A DNA stretch of 64,000 nucleotides from Allium sativum (taxonomy: Eukaryota; Streptophyta; Magnoliopsida; Asparagales; Amaryllidaceae): the NCBI GenBank assembly GCA_030737875.1, contig CM060912.1, positions 262,184,231-262,248,230 on the forward strand, given 5' to 3'. Each line of letters begins with the position of its first letter. Position 1 is the stretch's first letter. Shown in pieces: positions 55,115 to 64,000 of this stretch. The notes under the pieces are model-generated. The model ran no database searches. It was not told where the DNA came from and was given only the letters and a program-made list of their open reading frames with translations. The position numbers were made by a program, and so were the translations under genes.

Positions 55115-57688
55115 CTCTTAGGACCCTATAAAAAGGTGGGTACCATGGACTTAATTTTATTTTTTGCAGGTCTTAAGAAAAGAGGAAAGTGGATACTGGA
55201 CAGTGGTTGCTCAAAGCATATGACTGGAGACAAGAGATTATTAACAAATATCACTAATTCAGATGGTGGCTCAGTCAATTTTGGAGATAATTCAAAAGGC
55301 TATTTCATCGGCAAATGAGATGTGAGCAATTACGGTACATCTGACTTACCTCTTATTACTAATGTCATGCTAGTTAGAAATCTGAAACATAATTTACTAA
55401 GTATCAGTCAATTGTGCAAAAAAGGTTTTACCATTTCTTTTTCGGACAATAAATGTAGCATTTTAGATATAGATCGAAATCTAGTTTTTGAAGGTTATAG
55501 AGACAGAAATATCTATATTCTGAATATGAATATCAATCATAATTCAGATATGTGTCTTGTAGCAAATGATAATGATCCATGGCTATGGCACAAACGTTTC
55601 TGTCACATAAACTTTAGAATTATTGACAAGTTAGCCAAAAATGATCTAGTTAAAGGACTACCCAAAATAAGCTTTACGGTTGATAATCTTTGTGATGCAT
55701 GTCAATTAGGAAAATTGACTAAATCGTCTTTCAAATCCAAGAAAGTCATATCATCGTTAAAACCACTTGAGCTATTACATATGGATTTATTTGGACCAAC
55801 ACAGGTTCAGTCAATAAACCATAATCGCTATGTGTTTGTAATTGTTGACGACTACTCTCATTATACATGGGTGATTTTCTTGAAAAACAAAAGTGACACT
55901 TTCAAACATTTCAAATCCTTCGTTAAGAGAATTCAAAAGTCAAAAGGGCTAAAGGTCAAAAATATAAGAAGTGATCATGGCGGAGAATTCGAAAATAATG
56001 AATTTGAACATTCTTGTACAAAGAAAGGTATAAATCATAATTTTTCGTTTCCTAGAACTCCACAACAAAACAGAGTTGTAGAACGGAAAAATCGAACTTT
56101 ACAAGAATGTGCAAGAACACTATTAAATGGATCCACTCTACCAAAACATTTTTGGGAAGAAGCTGTTGCAACTGCGTGTTATGTTTTGAATTGTGTATCC
56201 ATTCGACCTCTGACTAAGAATACATCCTATGAGCTATTTAATCAAAGAAAGCCAAATATCTCATATTTCAAAGTTTTTGGTTCTAAATGCTTTATTTTAA
56301 ATACGAAAGACCATCTTGGAAATTTTGATTCAAAATCCGATGAAGGTATATTTGTCGGATATTCAGAACGAAGCAAGGCCTATCGTATATTTAACAAGAG
56401 AACTAAAACTATTGAAGAATCACTTCATGTTTCTTTTGATGAATTCTATAAACCATCTCATATTGTATTAGATGACGAAGAAACCATAGTCACTAATAAT
56501 CCTATCCTCACAAATAATGACTCTGACTCAGAAATTGTTGACGATATTCCTCAACCTGTTGTGGTACCTTCTCCACCAAGATTTAGATCTCCTCCTAGAA
56601 TTCTAAGAGATCATCTGGTTCAAAATGTTATTGGAGAAGTAACATCACAAATAAGAACAAGAAGTCAACTGAATCAAATGGGTCATGTTGCGTTTCTTTC
56701 AAATATTGAACCTAAGAATCCGAAAGAAGCTGCTACTGATGATTACTGGATCATTGCCATGCAGGAAGAACTAAATCAGTTCGAGTGCAATGATGTCTGG
56801 GAACTTGTTCAAAGACCGACTGATCAGTCAGTCATTAGTACGAAATGGGTCTATAAAAATAAGGCTGACGAACAAGGAAATATAACCAGAAATAAGGCAA
56901 GATTAGTAGCACAAGGATATAATCAGGAAGAAGGTATCGATTATGAAGAAACCTTTGCGCCCGTGGCTCGATTAGAAGCTATTCGAATCTTACTGTCCTT
57001 TGCTTGTCATCATAATTTTAAACTTTATCAAATGGATGTCAAAAGTGCATTCTTAAGTGGGTTTATCAAAGAGAATGTATATGTCGAACAACCTCCCTTG
57101 TTCATACATGAGAAATATCCTGATCACGTATAAAAACTTAAGAAAGCTTTATATGGATTGAAACAAGCACCTCGTGCTTGGTACGAACGATTACGAAGCT
57201 ATCTTATTGATTCTGGATTTCAAATTGGTAAAGTCGATCAGACTTTATTCATTAAACATTCTCAAAAAGATATATTAGTTATCCAGATATATGTAGACGA
57301 TATTATCTTTGGTTCAACAAACGATAAACTCTGCAAAGAGTTTGCAAATATTATGACCAAAGAGTTTGAAATGTCTCATATGGGAGAACTATCGTATTTC
57401 CTTGGTCTTCAAATCAAACAGCTTTCTAACGGTATTTTTATTAGTCAAGAAAAATACTGTGGAAATCTAGTCAAACGTTTTGGGTTAGAAAATACCTCTG
57501 GTAAACCAACTCCTATGAGTACAACCACACATCTTGAAAAAGATGAACATGGTAAGAATGTTGACCAAAAGTTATATCGAAGCATGATTGGTTCTCTCCT
57601 GTATCTTATTGCAAGTCATCCTGATATTATGATGAGTGTTTGTTTGTGTGCAAGGTTTCAAGCTAATCCTAAAGAATCACATTTATGA
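55115..57688 (+). pseudogene. pol: Copia protease, integrase and reverse transcriptase, with stops
   Basis: All in one frame. Protease WILDSGCSKHMTGD (about 55190-55235); stop TGA at 55319. Then the GAG-pre-integrase domain ([18 protein letters not shown]), integrase core ([32 protein letters not shown], with the DDE residues in place), the family [13 protein letters not shown] segment, and RT ([36 protein letters not shown]). TAA at 57134 interrupts the palm, which resumes KALYGLKQAPRAWY and IYVDDIIFGS, the catalytic site. TGA at 57689 cuts before RNase H. Catalytic residues are conserved, stops are few, so decay is moderate. Confidence 0.92.
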
Positions 57689-58246
57689 GCTGTAAAACGA
57701 ATAATACGATATCTTAATAAAACCAAAGATTTTGGTCTTTTCTACCCGAAAGATTGTCCATTCGAATTAGTGTCATATAGTGATGCTGATTTCGGTGGCT
57801 CTCGCATGGATAGAAAGAGTACAAGTGGTACGTGCCATTTTATTGGAAAATCAATTGTCCCTTGGTTCAGTAAGAAACAAAATTGCGTTTCACTCTTGAC
57901 ATGTGAAGCTGAATACATATCAGCAGCTCTAGCTTGTACTCAAGTATTATATATGCAACAAACACTTCGAGATTTTGATATCCATCTATCAAACTCTATC
58001 ATATACTGTGATAACACAAGCGCAATCAATTTATCAAAAAACCCAGTCAATCATTCCCGAACAAAGCACATTGATATTCGACATCATTTCTTAAGAGATA
58101 ATATTGAAAAAGGAACAATATGTCTCGAATATGTCCAGACTGACAACCAATTAGCAGGCATTTTTACTAAGCCTCTACTCGAATCTAGTTTTATTTCATT
58201 ACGTAGAGAGCTAGGCTTGATTTCTAGAACTAAACTCGATGTATAA
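57689..58246 (+). pseudogene. Copia RNase H, end of pol
   Basis: Same frame after TGA 57689. SYSDADFGG, TCEAEYISAA, YCDNTSAINL and HIDIRHHF give the four acidic RNase H positions; QLAGIFTKPL is the usual Copia end. The natural stop follows NLDV-like text at 58246. Confidence 0.9.
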
Positions 58247-58512
58247 TATATATATAAATATACATATACAATGTTGAGTTCCTATCTAGACGATAGATTT
58301 TTTATCATAGCTATTTAATAGCTTTTTGCTATTATTAGTAAATAATTGTGAGCTTTACAAATTTTTAATGGCTTATATTCTCTGAATGTTTTAAAACCAT
58401 TGCTTCCTATTTCATAAATCCTATATATACATACTCCTTTCCTATTGTTTTCTGCATCTTCATTCTTGAGTCCATTTTAACATCCGTACACAATTTCATA
58501 TATTTTATTTTA
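58247..58512 (+). other. AT-rich spacer after pol
   Basis: No open gene. Contains TATATATAAATATA and TATATATAC near 58250-58430, which could in principle serve as promoter-like sequence for the next ORFs. Confidence 0.4.
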
Positions 58513-59000
58513 ATGGCACACATATGCGACGAATGTGCACAACGATCACATATCTCGATCACTAGTTCCGAACTTGAAGAATACTACTCTCTGGAAACAC
58601 CAAAGAGTAGACCGGAATGTTCGCATATCCCCATAGATACACCCAAACCCAAACATGCTAAGAAATCATTATTCTGTTCTCCACGGACGAGAGAGAGGAT
58701 TAGTGAAATACATCACTACCAGAAACATCAGATAGATCTCCAGCGTCAACTTCATTATGAACAAATACTCACATCTGATTGTTAACTCTCTTAGAACAAA
58801 TGGCGTCATTTTTCTGTAGCACGGATAGACACGGAGTTCACGAACCAATGCCACATCCTCCATCTACATCTAGAAGTCCTAACTCTTGGGATCGTAATTA
58901 TATGAGAAATGAAGGAGCCAGAGAAAATTGGTCGCCATGGACACCGAGAGCTACGAATATTAAAGAAATATCCAAAGACAAGTCATCCACCTCTCATTAA
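58513..59000 (+). pseudogene. Small extra ORF of the Copia element, split by a frameshift
   Basis: A 90-codon frame (58513-58785, MAHICDECAQRSHISIT, then Ser/Pro/His-rich text) ends at TAA; an overlapping frame (58779-59000) continues with MASFFCSTDRHGVHE and WSPWTPRATNIKEIS. A single-base slip near 58780 would join them into about 160 codons. No known domain is visible beyond a CDEC pair. It could be an element-specific accessory protein or a piece of the downstream ORF unit; I do not assign a function. Confidence 0.45.
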
Positions 59001-59547
59001 TTTATATCACTCTTATTTTTTTTTATTGCAAAATAAGTTTTTTGTTTTAACTCTAATTTTGTTGTTTTCATGATCTTTGTTTGAATTCATGTTGAGTTGA
59101 ATTAAATTTAAGTTATATGATTTTACATAACTTTTTATACACTCAGAAAACCAGAAAAAACAAATATAAACAGAGATGGTCGACCGCCATATATGGACCA
59201 GTCGACCGTAAAAGACTCTGGAAAAGTTTATATTTTTTGAACCGGTAGACCGATACAATATTACCAGTCGACCGTTCAACTCTCTGGAATTTTTTCAACT
59301 CAAACCTATATCGGTCTACCATATATATTCCACCAGTCGACCGACAAACTTCTCTGGAAATTAAATTTCCTGGTACCAGTCGACCGGTCCAATTTCAATG
59401 GTCGACCATTTACGCTTTTTTCAGTTTTTTAAACTACCAAACCACCCGTCGATTCATATATCACACCCTTTCACTTTTTATTTATTCATCTCCTTTCTCT
59501 CAAATCCCTGAAAAAGCAAAAACCCCGAATCAGTTTCTTTATAATCA
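59001..59547 (+). promoter_or_regulatory. Spacer with GTCGAC array upstream of the 3' ORF
   Basis: At 59177-59410 there are at least six GTCGACC(G/A) motifs (GGTCGACCG, CAGTCGACC) and related AGACC/GGTCTACC variants in about 235 bases. They match the motif in the LTR of this same element. T-rich text follows before the ATG at 59548. Confidence 0.6.
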
Positions 59548-60882
59548 ATGGCACCACCTCAAAAGAAACATAAGAAATCAAGCTCCACTCAACTCTAACC
59601 CATAGATTCTAACATCAAACAATGGCTTATGGATCCTATTGCAGTAAAACGTTGGAATGTTATGAAGGATTACACCATTCACGAAGGTTCTTTCATAAAT
59701 CTCTCTGATTTTATCCTCTACGATGTTGAAGAATTATCGGTTCAGGCTCATATAAAATCTCTCCTTACTTTTGATAAGAACAACATAGAAATTAATCATA
59801 TTATGATTAGGTTGTTCTATGCCAATCTTAACCTACAAAAATTCAAACCAGAGAATGCCGCTAATTGTCTTTGGTCTGTAGTATGTGGTCAGCATGTTTT
59901 TATTTCCAAAGAACGAATGGCCATGGTTCTCGGTTCGCCTAATAGTGGGAGAGAATTTTCTTCTGATCTTTGTACTGTTTACACTCGTGATAAAATCAGT
60001 CATCTTTTTATCGAGGATCGTAAAACTAGTACCAAGGCAATTAACTTGCAGTCTACGGCTCGCGTTTTACATCATGCCATCACACATTTTTTATTGCCAA
60101 GGGTTGGTAATTTTGATGCCATCTATAAAGAAAATTTCAAGGCATTATATGCGATTTATGGAGATATTGAGGTTAATTGGACAAACATGATTTTTCTTGT
60201 GAGTGAACGCACAAGGCCACACATATTTTACAATGAATATGTTATGAGGCTTTTACTCGATTGTGGTGTCAAATCTTGTGAGTCTAAAATCTCCAAGCCA
60301 AAGTGCATCAACAAAGCAACTAGAAAAAGAATGAAGCTTCCTGACCCTTGTTTGAATATCATTCCTTTTGAACAATACCAACAACAAGGTTCTCAAGAAA
60401 TCACTTCTTCTACGGCTCCCAAACCTAAACCAAAAGAAGTCAAACTCATTCAAACTTCTTCGTCAACTAAGGATTCACTAACGCAAATTGCACGGAACCA
60501 ATTCCTCCTCGAAGCGAGACTTAAACGTACCGACACCAAACTCGAGTGTTTGGATACAAAGCTCGACAAAAGATTTTCCAAACTTAAGTCTTTCTTTGGT
60601 ATTATTTGGGATGCAATTTCATGTGCATCGTCATCTTCCTCTACCCACATACAAGACCCGGGAAAATGTCCCATGCCTCCTACTTTTACGTGGTCATCAT
60701 CTGAGGAAGGCACCTCTTCAGTAACCAATGCTGGACGTGGTCGTGGGACATATGAGACCGAGGAAGAAGACGAAGGAAACAACGAAGACGAAGAAGACGT
60801 TCAAAACGAAGGAGACAAGGATGAAGGAAGAAACAAAGAGATTGATTGGGAGTCTACAGAATACGATTCTCCATCGCAGTAG
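59548..60882 (+). pseudogene. 3' ORF of the Copia element: plant transposon-protein-like domain
   Basis: The open part is 417 codons from 59629. An in-frame ATG at 59548 (MAPPQKKHKKSS) extends it to 444 codons but meets TAA at 59596. Residues after the internal start include MIRLFYANLNL, VVCGQHVFISKERMAMVLGSP and LPRVGNFD, then VNWTNMIFLVSE...RPHIFYNEYVMRLLL. This pattern resembles the Pfam-type putative plant transposon protein (Transposase_32-like) domain found in many plant retroelements. A heptad-like segment follows (LEARLKRTDTKLECLDTKLD), then a Ser-rich part and a very acidic tail. There is no signal peptide or membrane segment, so an envelope role as proposed for SIRE1 is not supported. 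It lies where Sireviruses carry their optional extra ORF. Confidence 0.6.
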
Positions 60883-61238
60883 TTTGTTTTCAACCACGTT
60901 TTATGATAGTATGTTTTATTATGCAAGACTTAAAATCGGCACTTGTATGTAAATAGTGCTGTATTCATTTTGGGTTTGTACGTCGTAAACTGTTAGGTAC
61001 ATGGCTTGCTTGTGGTATGTTTGGTATGTATTATATGCTACAATGTTAATGCTTTACATGTTTTTTATATTTTTGTGTGCTTACTATTCCTTTTTGTCGA
61101 TGACAAAGGGGGAGAAAAATGTTACTAACAATATGTTTTGCAGATTCTTTTAAGTATGTATTTCAGGGGGAGTATATATTCAGGGGGAGTTATAAACACC
61201 TTCAGAACTATGTTGTCATCAATCAAAAAGGGGGAGAA
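60883..61238 (+). other. Copia 3' untranslated region with several polypurine-like tracts
   Basis: GACAAAGGGGGAGAAAAATG (about 61099-61118), two CAGGGGGAGT copies (about 61166 and 61181) and the final AAAAAGGGGGAGAA (61225-61238) beside the LTR. Multiple polypurine tracts before the 3' LTR are a reported Sirevirus feature. Only the last one abuts the LTR. Confidence 0.78.
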
Positions 61239-61410
61239 TGTTGAATCAAGGAATTCAAGGCGTTTTGATTAATGACAAGGAGAAGATCGAGATCGACAAA
61301 AAAAAGCGTTTCAATGATATTGAAAGTTAAGATGTTGATTATTTAGTGTTTTAGCTAAGTTATATTTGTTAAAATCTATCCTCAAATAATCATATACCTC
61401 AATGGTTTGA

Positions 61411-61472
<62 letters not shown>

Positions 61473-62423
61473 ATGCACATTCATTGTGCATACTACCTAA
61501 AACCGGTCGACCGGTTTCATTATGGGCGGTCGACCGTTTCTGGGCAGAATGCACAATGAACGTGCACACATGTATATAACGTATGTATATTCAAATACCA
61601 GTCTACTGGTCATTTTTAACCTATCAACTGGTCTACGAACTGAAAGCAACTTTTTGAATAGACACCCTTATTCATCAATGGTTGTTTTCTTTTCTCTTCA
61701 CCAAAAATCATCTCTATTCGTTGCTTCTCTTCACCAATGATTACAACTTTCCATACTCTATAAAAACAACATGAAATCACCATTTTTAAATTACCAATTC
61801 TTTCTATTCTTGCTATCTAATTGCTGATTTCATTCTTGCTCTCTAAAAGCACTCAAAAGCTCATAATTCTCATATATCATTATTTGAATCCTTGAATCTA
61901 TATATTATTCCTTCGATTCAAACAACGATATCATCTTCCAAATCTTCATAATCACAAAATAATATTTGAGGATAAGATTATAGGGAAGGTTTTACAAGAA
62001 TTGACAAATTCGTATTATTGAGAACACACATTGTCAAATTACAAGTTTTACTCATCTTGTTTGAAGTCCTCGTGTTGTAAGAGGCGAGTTGTGAAGTCCT
62101 CGTGTTGATAGAGGCGTGAAATCCCGTTTGGTTGCTCGGGTGTTGTGAACCTGTTTCCTCCGGGTTAAGTGAGGATATTGTTTAGTGAAATTCCAGATAG
62201 GAGATCTGGGACTGGACGTAGGACGGTGCTCCGAACCAGTATAAAAATCCCTGTTGTGATTTTTCTATTACTGCATTTACTTATCTGTGATATTGCTTCT
62301 GTGAGATCTTTCTTTATTAAATATTTATTTGCATAACTATTGTAAATATAGAAGTTAGTATATCACATACATTTCGCATATCCATATTACTGATCCTGCC
62401 TAAGTCGTATATCGGCTCTTTCA
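61239..62423 (+). repeat. 3' LTR of the Copia element
   Basis: Repeat of 52288-53466 with a longer (AT)n(GT)n run (61410-61468). It keeps the 18-base palindrome (61500-61517) and the inverted repeat around it. Ends GGCTCTTTCA. Confidence 0.92.
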
Positions 62424-64000
62424 CCCCTGGATTGTAATTAATGGAAGTAATCTTACATTCTCTTTTGTTTTACCCATTGTCATATTCCATAGTTACAATA
62501 ACATGTTTTACTTAACATGTAATTAAGTACATTTCATCCCAGTTCACCTGTTTTCTTTTTAACATATCACTACAACTTGTCGTTGTTTACTTATTAACTT
62601 AGTTCTCTTAACTAAGGTTACTAATAAGATTCCTTTCCTTTTATTATAACTTATGTTATAATTTTCACTTGTCCCTAGGACAAGCCTACCTATTATATAA
62701 CATTCTCATTAAAGTAATTATATATAATAGGGTATTATCATTTCCCGTTTACTCCAATTCATTACCATTTATCTATATATGGTTATAATGCACTAGACCT
62801 CCCACATTAAGCCTACAACTTGTGGATTCTGGATATGTCGGGAGCGTACGGGCAGACTTCTTCCTCAAGTCGGACTTAACCTCGTGTCTTAGCACGCTAC
62901 ACGTTTATGCACTTAGACCCCTCACATTAGATTCACTACTAGTGGTTGCTGGATATGTCGGGCGGGTCCGGGAAGACTTCCACAACAAGCATAATCTAAC
63001 CTCGTGCCTAAGCGCGGTTACAATTTCAAATTATTGTAAATCTAGGCATTTACCTTACTATCCAATTTTATGTTTATTATTCCCTAAATTCCCATCTAAT
63101 TCACGCTACAAGTTATGCCCCAACAAAGATTTAGATCAACATGTAAATTATGCCCCAAATCCCAAGTTTTTGGATCCAAGTACAAATTATGCCTAATATT
63201 CCCAATCATGTTTTTCAATATGAATTATTCGCAAATTAAACATTCCCAATCATTCCTAATTTCGTGTGTTCGTGTATTTCAGCGGCATGCCTAGGCTCGA
63301 AGGTAGCCTGGCTATAAAACAAAAAGGGAAAAAGGGAGAGAGAGGAGAACAAGAATAGGCATAAATAAAACTAGCATATGATAATAGAATTAGTCATGCA
63401 AACAAAATAGGCAGAGTGATAGGATTAGGTGATCCAACATAATAGATATACGATGACATGATTAGGCCAACTATCATAATAGACATAAGGTGACATAATT
63501 AATAGAATAAGGATGTCATGCATAGGCATAATGAGATCTAAAAAATGAATTAGATCTACAAATAATGGCAGATCTGTTATGATTCAGGCTACTCAATATG
63601 CATAGGCTTAGATTCAATTCATTATGACAGGATAGGCATATAAGAACAAATCTGATATGGTCCAAAATAGTCACAGGCTTAGATCCAATTCATAGTCATG
63701 TCAAAATAACTTAGATACACAGGTTATGCAGATCTGATATGATTCAATTCATAGACATGTCAAAATATAACTTTTAAGTATTTATATCTAAAAATAACAT
63801 AGACTCACTATGATTGGATCTAAGAAATAGAAGAGGGATTGCAGATGTTGAATCACATATTTCTGAATTCGCCTAACTCCCATTGTAGAAGAAGAATAAG
63901 CTATTTTAGTCTAAGTAGATGCAACATCTAGTTCTCCATTGTTTTTGAATGAATAAAACAATGGGTATATGGTCTTATTTATAGCCTAGGTTTAGCGAAT
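62424..64000 (-). repeat. LTR E, right part, running off the window
   Basis: Continues LTR E after the Copia insertion. In minus sense it carries TATAAATA (63976-63983), a GTGAGT donor-like site (63803-63808) and two stem-loops (62808-62879 and 62927-62999). With 50755-52287 it makes at least 3.1 kb of LTR. The U3 with any GTCGAC cluster would lie beyond 64000. Confidence 0.82.
62927..62999 (-). other. LTR stem-loop 2 of E (stem-loop 1 at 62808-62879)
   Basis: Outer arms TTAGATT (62927-62933) and AATCTAA (62993-62999) pair perfectly. Stem-loop 1 has TTAAG/CTTAA outside and ACTTG/CAAGT inside. Both keep GTCGGG..G(G/C)(T/G)(T/C)CGGG-like loop text. Confidence 0.62.

Larger units (their letters stand above)
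52288..62423 (+). mobile_element. Ty1/Copia element of Sirevirus (SIRE/Maximus) type
   Basis: 10,136 bp with LTRs 52288-53466 (1,179 bp) and 61239-62423 (1,185 bp). Protease, integrase, RT, RNase H order in pol is diagnostic of Copia. A long element, an extended Gag C-terminus, extra ORFs after pol and several GGGGGAG tracts before the 3' LTR fit Sireviruses. All main frames are interrupted, so it is inactive. Flanking 5-base duplications are not evident (CTTTC versus CCCCT), although similar 30-base segments with GATTGTAATTAA lie at 52254 and 62430. LTRs differ by roughly 2-3 percent by eye. Confidence 0.92.

Noticed and set aside
59548..60882. Envelope-like gene of a plant Sirevirus
   Set aside because: No signal peptide, fusion or membrane segment; the domain pattern points to a plant transposon-protein family instead.

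Overview
This is plant nuclear DNA, probably from an angiosperm with a large, transposon-rich genome. There are no bacterial-style operons, and I find no rRNA, tRNA or intact single-copy host gene. Almost every base belongs to LTR retrotransposons nested inside one another. Their polyproteins are plant Ty3/Gypsy chromoviruses and one Ty1/Copia element of Sirevirus (SIRE/Maximus) type.

Layout, with letters used throughout. C is an old plus-strand Gypsy element. Part of its 5' LTR is at 18162-18242 and 27095-27995, its decayed gag-pol is at about 28180-30242 and 39596-41917, and its 3' LTR is at 42120-44638. A' is an old minus-strand Gypsy element (1-176 and 11869-18161) inserted in the 5' LTR of C. 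A is a very young, apparently intact minus-strand Gypsy element (177-11863, TSD TAAAC) inserted in the integrase of A'. D (18243-27094, minus, TSD GGGGT) is a gag-only element in the same C LTR. B (30243-39595, plus, TSD CCATG) is a shrunken element that splits the reverse transcriptase of C. To the right of C are a decayed minus-strand gene resembling transposon-associated mobile-domain/Ulp1 proteins (44990-48962), a possible solo LTR (49127-50001), a truncated Gypsy LTR (50002-50525), a short unidentified piece, and LTR E of another minus-strand Gypsy element (50755-52287 and 62424-64000+). LTR E is split by a 10.1 kb Sirevirus-like Copia element (52288-62423) with gag, pol and extra 3' ORFs.

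How the parts work together. Only A has an uninterrupted gag-pol frame, with all catalytic residues visible, an initiator-Met-type primer site, a polypurine tract and LTRs differing at about four positions. It could supply proteins to the related A', B, D and E families, which share its LTR ends, and (where visible) a primer-site sequence like its own and the same start of Gag. 

The most interesting signal is non-coding. The Gypsy families A, A', B, D and E share a long transcribed LTR leader. In it I see: (1) a cluster of GTCGAC palindromes 100-250 bp upstream of the TATA box; (2) a splice-donor-like GT(A/G)AGT or GCAAGT about 170-250 bp after TATA; (3) two tandem ~70-nt stem-loops whose arms change in compensating fashion between families; (4) another covarying hairpin about 15 nt from the LTR end; and (5) in A, A' and D, a pyrimidine tract plus CAG one base before the gag ATG. 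Together these suggest a removable structured leader intron of about 2.3-3.1 kb. I inferred this by reading the sequence; no alignment, folding or RNA data were available.
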